Positions 1 to 7,469 of a stretch of 50,217 nt of DNA are shown here, one piece after another. The DNA lies in assembly GCF_029893965.1 (NCBI RefSeq), contig NZ_JARXXP010000032.1:1-50217 (forward strand), given 5' to 3'. Position 1 is the first letter of the stretch. Every line of letters starts with the position of its first letter. This stretch comes from Paenibacillus sp. PastM-3. Its GTDB lineage: Bacteria; Bacillota; Bacilli; Paenibacillales; Paenibacillaceae. The position numbers and the translations under genes are program-made. The notes under the pieces are model-generated. The model was not told the origin of the DNA, did not search any database, and saw only the letters and a list, made by a program, of their open reading frames with translations.

Positions 1-131
1 ATTTTGAAACATCTGACGAGAATGTTACATTCTCTAATTTGGAATCACCGAAGTGAATTCCGATACTCACTCGTTGTTCAGTTTTCAAAGATCAAGCTCG
101 TTGTCACTGTTCATGTTTCGTCAGCAGCAAC
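1..131 (-). other. rRNA operon leader with boxA-like antitermination element
   Basis: Read on the minus strand, this stretch contains CTTTGAAAACTGAACA (about 75-90), which matches the boxA-containing leader and spacer sequence that precedes rRNA genes in Bacillus and Paenibacillus. It lies directly downstream of two minus-strand promoters of rRNA type. The 16S gene itself would start left of position 1 and is not visible. An alternative is the 16S-23S spacer, but the promoters immediately upstream favour the operon leader. Confidence 0.75.
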
Positions 132-137
132 TCTTAT

Positions 138-166
138 ATAATATCACGTTTGTTTTAGAAGCGCAA
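138..166 (-). promoter_or_regulatory. proximal rRNA-type promoter
   Basis: On the minus strand, TTGCGC (161-166) and TATTAT (138-143) are separated by exactly 17 bases, so transcription would start near 131 and run leftwards into the boxA-like leader. The strong -10 box and optimal spacing suit a growth-regulated rRNA P2-type promoter. Confidence 0.7.
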
Positions 167-235
167 GCTTTTTTTGAAATCCATTTTTTCAATCAATTTC
201 AGTCAAACTTTGACGCGCTCTAACAACGCTTACCT

Positions 236-265
236 ATAATACCCCACATCACTGACAAAAAGCAA
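236..265 (-). promoter_or_regulatory. distal rRNA-type promoter
   Basis: On the minus strand, TTGCTT (260-265) and TATTAT (236-241) are separated by 18 bases. It lies about 100 bp upstream of the proximal promoter, the tandem arrangement usual for Gram-positive rRNA operons. Confidence 0.55.
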
Positions 266-276
266 CCCCTTAATCA

Positions 277-315
277 AAAAAAAGACAACATGCTAATATA
301 AATTAGCATGTTGTC
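277..315 (-). terminator. terminator of the transglutaminase-like gene
   Basis: A perfect 13-bp inverted repeat (arms 284-296 and 303-315, arm GACAACATGCTAA) is followed on the minus strand by a run of eight T. It lies 27 bp after the stop codon of the gene at 342-1151 and insulates it from the rRNA promoters. Confidence 0.9.
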
Positions 316-341
316 TCCATGTCACCGTATTATCTTCGTTC

Positions 342-1151
342 TTAGTAGAATTTAGCAGCGCTATATTTGCTCGCAACTTTAGTCAGGCCAACGTCTTTGT
401 TGTTCTTAGCCAGGCCCGCGTCAACTGTAGTATCAATTGTTACCCATTTGCCGTTAAGCAGAACTTCATTCCAAGCATGATATGTCGATACATAGCTGGT
501 GTTACCCATTACAAGCTTAGTTGGAATGCCTTCGCTGCGCAGCATAGTAGCGAACAAGGAAGCATAGTCATAGCAGATGCCTTTTTTGGAGAGCAGTGTA
601 TTATCGTTGTTAGGAATATAGTCCGGTGTTACATTAGCGGCCAAAGCATTGTCATACTTAACATTTGCTACGATGTAGTTATAGATCGCTTTTACCTTAG
701 CTTCATCTGTAGTCAGGCCTTGGGTAAGCTGTTTAGCTTTCAATACTGCTTTATCGGAAGAGGTCCATTTCACGTTCTGTACGGAGCTCAAGTATACGGC
801 GTTAGCATTGCTGAGTTTAAGCTCAACATCTTCAGAAGATACCACTTTATATTTGTTACCGGTTGTGTTCTCAAGAACAGATACTTTATAAGTGCCGTTG
901 CCTTGTTGCAGCGGGAAGGATTCTGTCGACTGGGAAGCATACAGATTGTAAGTGTAGCTGTTGCCGTCCTTGGTGATCATAACCTTGATACGCTTGTCAG
1001 CAGGTACATCATAGGATACTGCAACAACACCTTGATCGAGCTTCGATGTATTCAACCAGCTTGAGTCTGCAGTTGCAGCTGAAGCTGTGCTTGTCTGAAC
1101 GGAAGTGACAACTACGAACAATGTTAACAGCATGAAATAAAATTTTTTCAT
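342..1151 (-). CDS. secreted transglutaminase-like superfamily protein
   Basis: A 269-residue exported protein. Residues 1-26 form a signal peptide with a hydrophobic core and an ASA-type cleavage site. Residues 30-115 form a beta-rich region without a recognised domain. The C-terminal half is a transglutaminase-like cysteine protease fold with Cys193 in KGICYDYASLF, His225 in STYHAWNEV and Asp240 in WVTIDTT, the expected Cys-His-Asp order. The family acts as peptidases or amidases on cell-surface or wall substrates; the substrate here is unknown. The ATG has an AAGGAG site about eight bases upstream. Two GEMM-I riboswitch aptamers precede the gene, the nearer one ending against the ribosome binding site, so expression probably follows the cellular c-di-GMP level. 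It is monocistronic, with a strong terminator downstream. Confidence 0.88.
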   Translation of the reverse strand: MKKFYFMLLTLFVVVTSVQTSTASAATADSSWLNTSKLDQGVVAVSYDVPADKRIKVMITKDGNSYTYNLYASQSTESFPLQQGNGTYKVSVLENTTGNKYKVVSSEDVELKLSNANAVYLSSVQNVKWTSSDKAVLKAKQLTQGLTTDEAKVKAIYNYIVANVKYDNALAANVTPDYIPNNDNTLLSKKGICYDYASLFATMLRSEGIPTKLVMGNTSYVSTYHAWNEVLLNGKWVTIDTTVDAGLAKNNKDVGLTKVASKYSAAKFY

Positions 1152-1166
1152 GGATAAAACTCCTTT

Positions 1167-1243
1167 CGGTAGCTGGCTGCCATCCTTAAGGGAAGGCCCT
1201 CTAGCTTTGCGTCCCTACCTTTCGATAGGTTTGCCATTATCGT
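1167..1243 (-). promoter_or_regulatory. proximal GEMM-I (c-di-GMP-I type) riboswitch
   Basis: On the minus strand the stretch carries the GEMM-I signature in order: GGCAAACC, a hairpin capped by a GAAA tetraloop (CTATCGAAAGGTAG), the near-invariant GGGACGCAAAGC, a second helix, and a closing GCTACCG. The aptamer ends directly at the AAGGAG site of the transglutaminase-like gene, so ligand binding could mask or free translation initiation. Most GEMM-I RNAs bind c-di-GMP and a minority prefer cGAMP; the sequence alone does not settle this. Confidence 0.88.
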
Positions 1244-1304
1244 TTGCAGCTTTATCTATCTCTTAATCTACCATAAATACTAGATTTTGGATTGAATAGC
1301 CAAC

Positions 1305-1320
1305 AAAAAAAGCCCTTCAT
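1305..1320 (-). terminator. possible intrinsic terminator of the distal riboswitch
   Basis: Immediately after the distal aptamer the minus strand reads GAAGGGC followed by seven T. GAAGGGC can pair imperfectly with GCCTTC inside the aptamer's second helix, so a terminator would compete with aptamer folding. The pairing has a bulge, so this is an inference. Confidence 0.5.
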
Positions 1321-1321
1321 T

Positions 1322-1397
1322 CGGTAGCTGGCTGCCATCCTTACGGGAAGGCCCTTTAGCTTTGCGTCCCTACCTTTCGATAGGTTTGCCGTTATCG
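1322..1397 (-). promoter_or_regulatory. distal GEMM-I (c-di-GMP-I type) riboswitch
   Basis: A second aptamer nearly identical to the proximal one, with the same GGCAAACC, GAAA-capped hairpin, GGGACGCAAAGC and GCTACCG elements and a few substitutions in the variable helix. It is followed by a T-rich tract with a possible terminator arm, so this copy may act on transcription and the nearer one on translation. Confidence 0.88.
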
Positions 1398-1416
1398 TGT
1401 GTGCTTTTATAGTTAT

Positions 1417-1444
1417 ATACTACCATATTTTCGCCCAGATACAA
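1417..1444 (-). promoter_or_regulatory. promoter of the riboswitch-controlled gene
   Basis: Minus strand TTGTAT (1439-1444) and TAGTAT (1417-1422) with a 16-base spacer. It lies about 20 bp upstream of the distal aptamer, so both aptamers would be in the transcript. Confidence 0.55.
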
Positions 1445-1520
1445 GACCTATTTTACTAGAATTCCAGCATTTTTCAATAAAATTTTCGCTAATTCGCGCT
1501 AAATCCCTTTTTGTCTGTTT

Positions 1521-2171
1521 TTAAGAAAGTTTAGCATGAATAATCAGCCGGTGAGTCGGGTTAACCAGCGGATCACAGGTGATCAGAGTCAGGATTTTAT
1601 CTTCACCATTGCCATTCAGCACCGACACATCCGTCGGCTCCACTATAGAAATATCATATACTTCGTACTGATACTCTTCTGCACTCGTCTTGATTGTGAT
1701 GGTGTCCCCGATCTTCACTTCATCCAGCCTGTTAAAAAGCCTGCCGGCTGTTCTGGATCTGTGCGCAGCTATAGCCGCATTTCCTGCCCCACCCAGCGGA
1801 GCCGTCTCCTTCATATGGGCGGCAGCATGCTTCATATTCGCCTTTGTCGCACCTTCAAGAACAGGAAGCTTCAGATCAATCCGGTCAATCTCAATAATTC
1901 CGGTGATTTTGCCGCCAACTGCAATTTCTTCAGCGGGCTCTGCAGAAGGCTGTACCTCTTCCTCCTGCACCGACTCTTCAGCCAGCAGCTGGGTCACCTC
2001 CGCATAGGGCTTTTGCAGGTCCGGCCCGGCTGTTGGTGCCAGTTCGCTGTAGGCTTGTTCAGCTTCCTCCAGCAATTTAGCCTGCTGCCTGTCGTTGTAC
2101 CACTCGCTTGCTTTGGGATACAGCATGATAAGGACGCCCGCCAGTATAATCAAATAAGATAATTTGCGCAT
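1521..2171 (-). CDS. class D sortase
   Basis: A 216-residue membrane-anchored transpeptidase. An N-terminal transmembrane segment (about residues 5-18) is followed by an acidic Glu/Ala/Pro linker and the sortase beta-barrel. The catalytic residues are visible: His137 in AAHRS, Cys199 in LITCDP and Arg208 in THRLIIHA. Sortases cleave a C-terminal sorting signal and link the protein to the wall; class D enzymes are typical of spore-forming Firmicutes. The start chosen is the ATG at 2171, eight bases after a GAGGGGG site; an in-frame ATG at 2219 lacks a convincing site. It is the last gene of the minus-strand glycosylation operon. No LPXTG-type substrate is encoded in the window, so the partner is elsewhere. 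Confidence 0.9.
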   Translation of the reverse strand: MRKLSYLIILAGVLIMLYPKASEWYNDRQQAKLLEEAEQAYSELAPTAGPDLQKPYAEVTQLLAEESVQEEEVQPSAEPAEEIAVGGKITGIIEIDRIDLKLPVLEGATKANMKHAAAHMKETAPLGGAGNAAIAAHRSRTAGRLFNRLDEVKIGDTITIKTSAEEYQYEVYDISIVEPTDVSVLNGNGEDKILTLITCDPLVNPTHRLIIHAKLS

Positions 2172-2222
2172 GAACATCCCCCTCTTTGGTTGAGGACAGG
2201 TTATATCTGTCCCGTTCATTTC

Positions 2223-2624
2223 CTAGAACACCCACATCCGGCTTCCAAAAAAGTTGATAACCACCGTTACGAACGTAACGAGCACCTTGGCAATCAGCAC
2301 CTGAATGCCGAAGCTACCCGTCAGAAAGTGCATCAGAAGCACCGAAATCCCCAGCACCGCCAGATTGAGGATGATAAACTTTACCAGCTGCAGCCGGTCG
2401 GAGCCGCGATGGTTTGTTGCCCGGTCACGAAAGGTCACCTTTTTGTTCCAGAAAAAACTGTTCGCTGTCCCGGCACTATAAGAAATGACCTGCGCCGGAG
2501 CGTTCATCATGCCCAGTGAATGCAGCAGTGTAAATACTGCAAAATCTATCAAAGTATTAAGCAAACCTACGGCGTTGAACTTTAAAAACTGGATAAATCC
2601 CGCATTCAGCCTGTTACTTTTCAT
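2223..2624 (-). CDS. GtrA-family membrane protein
   Basis: A 133-residue integral membrane protein with four predicted transmembrane helices and the GtrA-family features FLKFNAVGLLNTLIDF, NSFFWNKKVTF and a terminal FFGSRMWVF. Family members are thought to move polyprenyl-phosphate-linked sugars across the membrane for extracytoplasmic glycosyltransferases. The start is the ATG at 2624: it overlaps the stop of the upstream glycosyltransferase by 11 bases and has a GGGAAGG site eight bases upstream. Longer in-frame starts lie inside the upstream gene. The neighbouring GtrB-like enzyme would make the lipid-linked sugar that this protein presents. Confidence 0.88.
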   Translation of the reverse strand: MKSNRLNAGFIQFLKFNAVGLLNTLIDFAVFTLLHSLGMMNAPAQVISYSAGTANSFFWNKKVTFRDRATNHRGSDRLQLVKFIILNLAVLGISVLLMHFLTGSFGIQVLIAKVLVTFVTVVINFFGSRMWVF

Positions 2625-3591
2625 AACGTTTGCCTTCCCGCTTGCCAGGATACTCTCCATCCTCGTACCCTCTGGTTTCACGTACAATGTACAGCGGCCG
2701 GTCTTTGGATTCATCGTAGATCCGCCCGATGTATTCGCCGATTACCCCCAGCAGCATCAGCACGATGCCGTTAAACAGCAGATTGACTCCTACAATAGAG
2801 GTCCAGCCGGGAACTGCCCACGTCGTGAACAGCTTCTGAAACAAGATGAAGAAGAGATATAAGAAACTGGAAAAGGCCAGGAAGAAACCGACATAGGACG
2901 CAATTTTGAGCGGTTTATGGGAAAAGGAGGTGATGCCGTCCAGCGCAAACCGGACCATTTTCTTCAGCGGATATTTGGTTTCTCCGGCAAAACGCTCCTC
3001 ACGCACATATTCGACCATCGTCTGGCGGAAACCAACCCAGCTTACCAGCCCCCGGACGTAACGGTTCTTTTCCTTCAGCCCTCTGAGGACATCACAGACC
3101 TTGCGGTCAATCAGCCGGAAATCGCCTGTATCGGTCGGAATTTCCACGCTCGTCATGCTGCTCAGCAGACGGTAAAAGAGCTTGGCGGTTACCTTCTTGA
3201 ACAGCGTCTCCCCGTGGCGTTTAAGCCGCTTGGCATAGACAACCTCGTAGCCTTCCTTCCATTTCGCAATCATCTGCAAAATAACCTCTGGCGGGTCCTG
3301 AAGGTCGGCATCGATGACCACTACCGCCTGCCCCTCAGCATAGTCCATCCCGGCGGTAATAGCGACCTGATGCCCGAAATTGCGCGAGAAGTCGATCAGC
3401 TTGACATGCTCGTCACGGCTGCTGATCCCGCGCATAATCTCAGCTGTACGGTCACGGCTGCCATCGTTGACGAAGACCAGCTCGTAGGAATCACCGCATT
3501 CGTCCATAACCTTCTTTAGGCGCTCATACGTATGCTGAATGACTTCCTCCTCATTGTACATCGGGACAACTACACTGTATCTGGCTTTCAC
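2614..3591 (-). CDS. polyprenyl-phosphate glycosyltransferase (GtrB/DPM1-like, GT2)
   Basis: A 325-residue membrane-bound GT2 enzyme. The GT-A fold is marked by YSVVVPMYNEEEVI at the N-terminus, VNDGSRDRT, and the metal-binding DADLQDPPEVI. Two C-terminal transmembrane helices (about residues 235-300) match the bactoprenol glucosyl/mannosyltransferase group (GtrB, YkoT/CsbB-like). It would transfer a sugar from a nucleotide donor to undecaprenyl phosphate on the cytoplasmic face. The start codon is GTG at 3591, nine bases after AGGAGG. It lies 53 bp downstream of the PMT fusion gene and overlaps gtrA, so translation is coupled to the flippase-like protein. The sugar cannot be deduced. Confidence 0.9.
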   Translation of the reverse strand: MKARYSVVVPMYNEEEVIQHTYERLKKVMDECGDSYELVFVNDGSRDRTAEIMRGISSRDEHVKLIDFSRNFGHQVAITAGMDYAEGQAVVVIDADLQDPPEVILQMIAKWKEGYEVVYAKRLKRHGETLFKKVTAKLFYRLLSSMTSVEIPTDTGDFRLIDRKVCDVLRGLKEKNRYVRGLVSWVGFRQTMVEYVREERFAGETKYPLKKMVRFALDGITSFSHKPLKIASYVGFFLAFSSFLYLFFILFQKLFTTWAVPGWTSIVGVNLLFNGIVLMLLGVIGEYIGRIYDESKDRPLYIVRETRGYEDGEYPGKREGKRYEK

Positions 3592-3644
3592 CTTTGTTCC
3601 TCCTAAAAGTTTTATGGAGCTTTACTTCATTAAGCTGGCTCCCC

Positions 3645-6600
3645 CTAGAATACCCAGGAAGGGAACCAGCGCAGCACAATATTTACGTAATCGGCACTTA
3701 CCTGCATTCCTGATAGCACCGGATAGAACATGATAAAGAGCACAGCGGCGAGAGCCACATAAGCATAACGGATTTTGGAGGCTCCGGCTTCCGGAACCTT
3801 GCTGTCGAGCAGCTTCATTACATAAACAATAGCCAGGATCATGAACGGCACCATTGCAAAATAGTGATACAGGAACGTCTCGCGCGGAACGAGCATCCAT
3901 GGCACATACTGTGAGAAAAAGGCGATCCACAGCATATACAGACTCTTCTCTTTGCGCTTGATTGTAAGCCATACTGTGCCGAGCATCGCAAATATCCCGG
4001 TCCACCAGATCAGCGGATTGCCGATAGTAACAATACTGCTCACCCGGCCCTCAGGCAGCCCTTCTCCACCGCTGAAGAACCATACCGGACGTTTCATAAA
4101 CGGCCATTCCCACCAGGAGGAGGAGAACGGATGCGTAGCTACCAGCTGGCTGTGGTAGTTAAACATATTTTTTTGGGCATCGATAAGTCCTTTAATGGTA
4201 TAACCTTCTGCCGTAACAGACAGCACCGGTATAAAGGACAGGCTGTAGACTACGGCAGGAATAACCACAAAGAACACAACGCAGCTGGCCAATGTAATGA
4301 TCGTGTTCTTCCAGAAGGAGCTGTCGGCTGTCCGGCAGGCTGTCTTAATCTCCTGATCACCGAGCTTGCCTTCCGCAAGCATGCGGCCTGCTGCCCGGTA
4401 TTCCTTATAGCGGTCAAACAGGGACAATGCGAGCATAACCGCCAGTCCGGCACCGCCATACAGCACAATCCATTTGGAGGCGATTCCGATTCCGAAAAAA
4501 AGGCCTGACCAGAACAGCGGCACCAGGGTTTTGCGCAGCGGAACACGGTAGAAATTCATTGTAAAATAGCGCTGCATGAAATAGAACATCAGCATGATGA
4601 AGAATACGCCGTATACGTCGATTGTAGAGATGCGCGTCTGGGTAAAATGCATGAAATCCAGAGCGAAGAGCCCAGCGGACAAAGCGGCGTACCGGGTTCT
4701 GCCGAACAGCCGCAGGCCCATCATATAGATAAGCGGCAGCATCGCAACCCCGAACAGGGTACCGATGATCCGCCAGCCGAACGGATTAACGCCAAATAGC
4801 TCCATGCCTACTCCGATCAGAATTTTGCCGAGCGGCGGATGGGTATTCTCATAGGCAACGATCCCGTGGAAAAGCTCATAGGCAGTCCGGGCATGATAAA
4901 TTTCGTCAAAATAGGTGCTGTTCATGAAATTCGAATGCTCCGGAACCAGCGACTGCTCGTCGAACAGATTGGCCGGTTCGCCTCTCTTGGCTGCCGCCCC
5001 GGCGCCCGGTGTCACACCGGCAACAGGAAGCGTGGCTGTGCCGCCTCCCTGTTCATAGAAGGCTATTTCATTCAAGGTAAAGCCCGGCTCGGTAACGGTC
5101 AGCTTCACATACCTTGCCGCTACATTTAACGGCTGGCTTTTCCAAATGAAGACATTGCCCACATCTTCGCTTATATCCAGCGGGCTGCCCCAGACGTCAG
5201 GGGTCTCACTGAATTCCAGCTTGAACTTGCCTGTGCCTACACCGCCGAATATATTCACACGCTCCAGCTGTCTGCTCTGGCCGAGATCGACATAGAAGCT
5301 CTCACCGCTGGCCGCAGGCTCCCACAACGTTTCAGGTGCCTTGGTTGAACCGAGATTAACCAGAGCAATAGCTGTATAGACTGCTGTAATGGCCAGCATC
5401 CAGATCCAGTCTTTACGCTGCAGTCTGAACCGGGCCTTCCCTTTGGTCTCCAACGGACGGATTCCTTCAGCAAGCGCCAGATCGGCAGCATACTTCTCAG
5501 CATCAGTATCCGGAGGTGCCAGCGGCTTGGTCTGTTTGCGGATATATACCATATACCCGGTAAACAGCGCATAGACCAGCAAACCGAGATTGGCAATCGA
5601 CGTAACCAGTACAATACCGTCCGTCGGCGGGTTGCCGCCGGCATTGAGATGAGCCAGGGTATAGCCGACATTGATATATTGCGTCAGCGTAAAGCCCAGA
5701 AATAGCGTCAGGAAGCGGCGGTCCTTACTCTCCATATAACTGAACAGAGAGAGAATAAGGGCCGGATAGATATAACGCTCATGCATTTTAGTGCCCAGTA
5801 CAAACACGACGGCAATCAGCACAATAGCGATAAAATATGATTTGGACAGGTCCTTGCGGTCTTTGCGGAATGAATAATAGGTTGCGGCTCCTACAGCGGC
5901 CAGGATGAAAATAAAACCCCAGACGCGGTAAGTAATACCCAGCCATGTCACATCCATAGCCGACCACATCGGGCCTGTGAGTGCGTACAGGTTAAACGCA
6001 TTGACGGTGGAATATGGGTAAGACGATAAGGTAGCCTTATACAGATTAATCAGCCCGATAAAGCCGCCGTTGTTCCAGAAGAACGGGGCTGCCAGCAGGG
6101 CAAAGATCCCCAGTCCGTACAGCGCACCTATAGCAAGCTGCTTCCAGGCCCGGTGATGATAGAAGGCAAACATCAGAACAGGAGTAAAGATCAGTGCCTG
6201 CGGTTTGACGAGTACGGCTATGGCGAAGAAGATCGCTGAGCGGACAAAGGTTTTGTCCGCCGCCCCCATAATGCTGAGCAGCAGGAAGATCATAAAGAAG
6301 GAATCGGCCTGACCCCAGGCAGCCGAATCCATCAGCACTGCCGGATTGAACAAATAGAGCAGCATGAGACCGGTAGCCATTCCGCCGCCGAGCTTCTTGC
6401 GTCCAATCTTGTAAATGAGGCCGGCGAGTACCAGATCCGAGAGGATCGCCGGCATTTTGAAGAGCAGCATTTCTCCCGCTGAGCCATGCGTCAGGCCAAA
6501 CAGGCCGCGGATGGCGCTCAGCAGATATAATATGTACAGGTAGCCTGGCGGATAGTCCGCAAAGTAGCCCTTTTCATAGAATCCTCCGGGTCCGTTGTCC

Positions 6601-7469
6601 ACAAGACGCTGCCCCCAGGCAATGAAGGTGTTCATATCATTCTCATAACCTTGTGCAGTGACGCCAATCCAGATCCGCAGAATAAAAGCACCTGCGAATG
6701 CGACATACAGCCATCTCGTGTACACGACATCCGGCTGGGCCAGCAGTTTGTTGCTGCGCAATCCTCTGTTATACAGAAGGGCAAAAAATACACTGAATAC
6801 GGCTGAAATCAGCAGAATCTTGGCCGGCGAGACTTTGTGGGGCACAGCCTCTGCACCACTGTTATCGGCAGGGGCAGCCGCTCCGCTGTCCAGCGAAATG
6901 AAGCCTGCCCCTTCGGGAAGAGCCTCCAGCTTTTCTACAGACAGGTCATCGAAATAGGCTTTCCCTTGAATAAGGTTGGCATAGCCGCCAAGGGCCGCTC
7001 CGACGGCAAGCTCGGTCTGGTCGCTTCCGGTCTGGCCGAAAAACTCCAGGTACTGCCAGTCCCCGCCTGTATCTGTTGTAGCCGGGTATCCGCCGCCGAT
7101 GCCGACCGGAAAGACATTCGCGCCGAAGCCTTCGCCGGCAACACTGGCAACCTTGATATATCCGGAAATCTTGTAGTAGCTTCCCGGTGTGACAGTAACC
7201 GTCTGGACCCATTTCAGATGATTCGGTTCAAGATTCTCAATGACAGCCGCTTTGCTGCCGGAATGAACCTCCTCAGACTGAACAGAGAGAATCCCTGAGC
7301 CGTCTCCGGCAATCCAGGCATCCTTCGTCCAGCCTGCCGGCGCCCCGTCCTCCCCGTCTTCAAATCCCGGATTTTGCAGCAGATTACCCTCTGCATAAAT
7401 GCTGGTTACCGGAAATACGAACATCAGCAGCATGAACATAAAGACTGCGGCCGTGCGTAGATTTTTCAT
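3645..7469 (-). CDS. giant double GT-C fusion: glycosyltransferase plus protein O-mannosyltransferase (PMT) with two carbohydrate-binding-type modules
   Basis: A 1,274-residue multi-pass membrane protein. In order: signal peptide (1-26); extracellular beta-sandwich starting LLQNPGFEDGEDG, a CBM4/9-like opening (about 28-190); a first GT-C block (about 215-650) with ENDMN and DYPPGYLYI motifs in its first large loop; a discoidin-like beta domain (about 700-810); and a second GT-C block (about 860-1274) with the PMT signature FDEIYHARTAYE and ENTHPPLGK. PMT enzymes transfer a sugar from a polyprenyl phosphate carrier to Ser/Thr of exported proteins. Two complete GT-C units in one chain, each next to a sugar-binding-type module, is unusual but is intact here. 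The ATG overlaps the upstream stop by four bases (ATGA). Acceptor and sugar are unknown. Confidence 0.9.
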   Translation of the reverse strand: MKNLRTAAVFMFMLLMFVFPVTSIYAEGNLLQNPGFEDGEDGAPAGWTKDAWIAGDGSGILSVQSEEVHSGSKAAVIENLEPNHLKWVQTVTVTPGSYYKISGYIKVASVAGEGFGANVFPVGIGGGYPATTDTGGDWQYLEFFGQTGSDQTELAVGAALGGYANLIQGKAYFDDLSVEKLEALPEGAGFISLDSGAAAPADNSGAEAVPHKVSPAKILLISAVFSVFFALLYNRGLRSNKLLAQPDVVYTRWLYVAFAGAFILRIWIGVTAQGYENDMNTFIAWGQRLVDNGPGGFYEKGYFADYPPGYLYILYLLSAIRGLFGLTHGSAGEMLLFKMPAILSDLVLAGLIYKIGRKKLGGGMATGLMLLYLFNPAVLMDSAAWGQADSFFMIFLLLSIMGAADKTFVRSAIFFAIAVLVKPQALIFTPVLMFAFYHHRAWKQLAIGALYGLGIFALLAAPFFWNNGGFIGLINLYKATLSSYPYSTVNAFNLYALTGPMWSAMDVTWLGITYRVWGFIFILAAVGAATYYSFRKDRKDLSKSYFIAIVLIAVVFVLGTKMHERYIYPALILSLFSYMESKDRRFLTLFLGFTLTQYINVGYTLAHLNAGGNPPTDGIVLVTSIANLGLLVYALFTGYMVYIRKQTKPLAPPDTDAEKYAADLALAEGIRPLETKGKARFRLQRKDWIWMLAITAVYTAIALVNLGSTKAPETLWEPAASGESFYVDLGQSRQLERVNIFGGVGTGKFKLEFSETPDVWGSPLDISEDVGNVFIWKSQPLNVAARYVKLTVTEPGFTLNEIAFYEQGGGTATLPVAGVTPGAGAAAKRGEPANLFDEQSLVPEHSNFMNSTYFDEIYHARTAYELFHGIVAYENTHPPLGKILIGVGMELFGVNPFGWRIIGTLFGVAMLPLIYMMGLRLFGRTRYAALSAGLFALDFMHFTQTRISTIDVYGVFFIMLMFYFMQRYFTMNFYRVPLRKTLVPLFWSGLFFGIGIASKWIVLYGGAGLAVMLALSLFDRYKEYRAAGRMLAEGKLGDQEIKTACRTADSSFWKNTIITLASCVVFFVVIPAVVYSLSFIPVLSVTAEGYTIKGLIDAQKNMFNYHSQLVATHPFSSSWWEWPFMKRPVWFFSGGEGLPEGRVSSIVTIGNPLIWWTGIFAMLGTVWLTIKRKEKSLYMLWIAFFSQYVPWMLVPRETFLYHYFAMVPFMILAIVYVMKLLDSKVPEAGASKIRYAYVALAAVLFIMFYPVLSGMQVSADYVNIVLRWFPSWVF

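Noticed and set aside
2172..2219. Upstream ATG start for the sortase at 2219
   Set aside because: It has no good ribosome binding site; the ATG at 2171 follows GAGGGGG at normal spacing.
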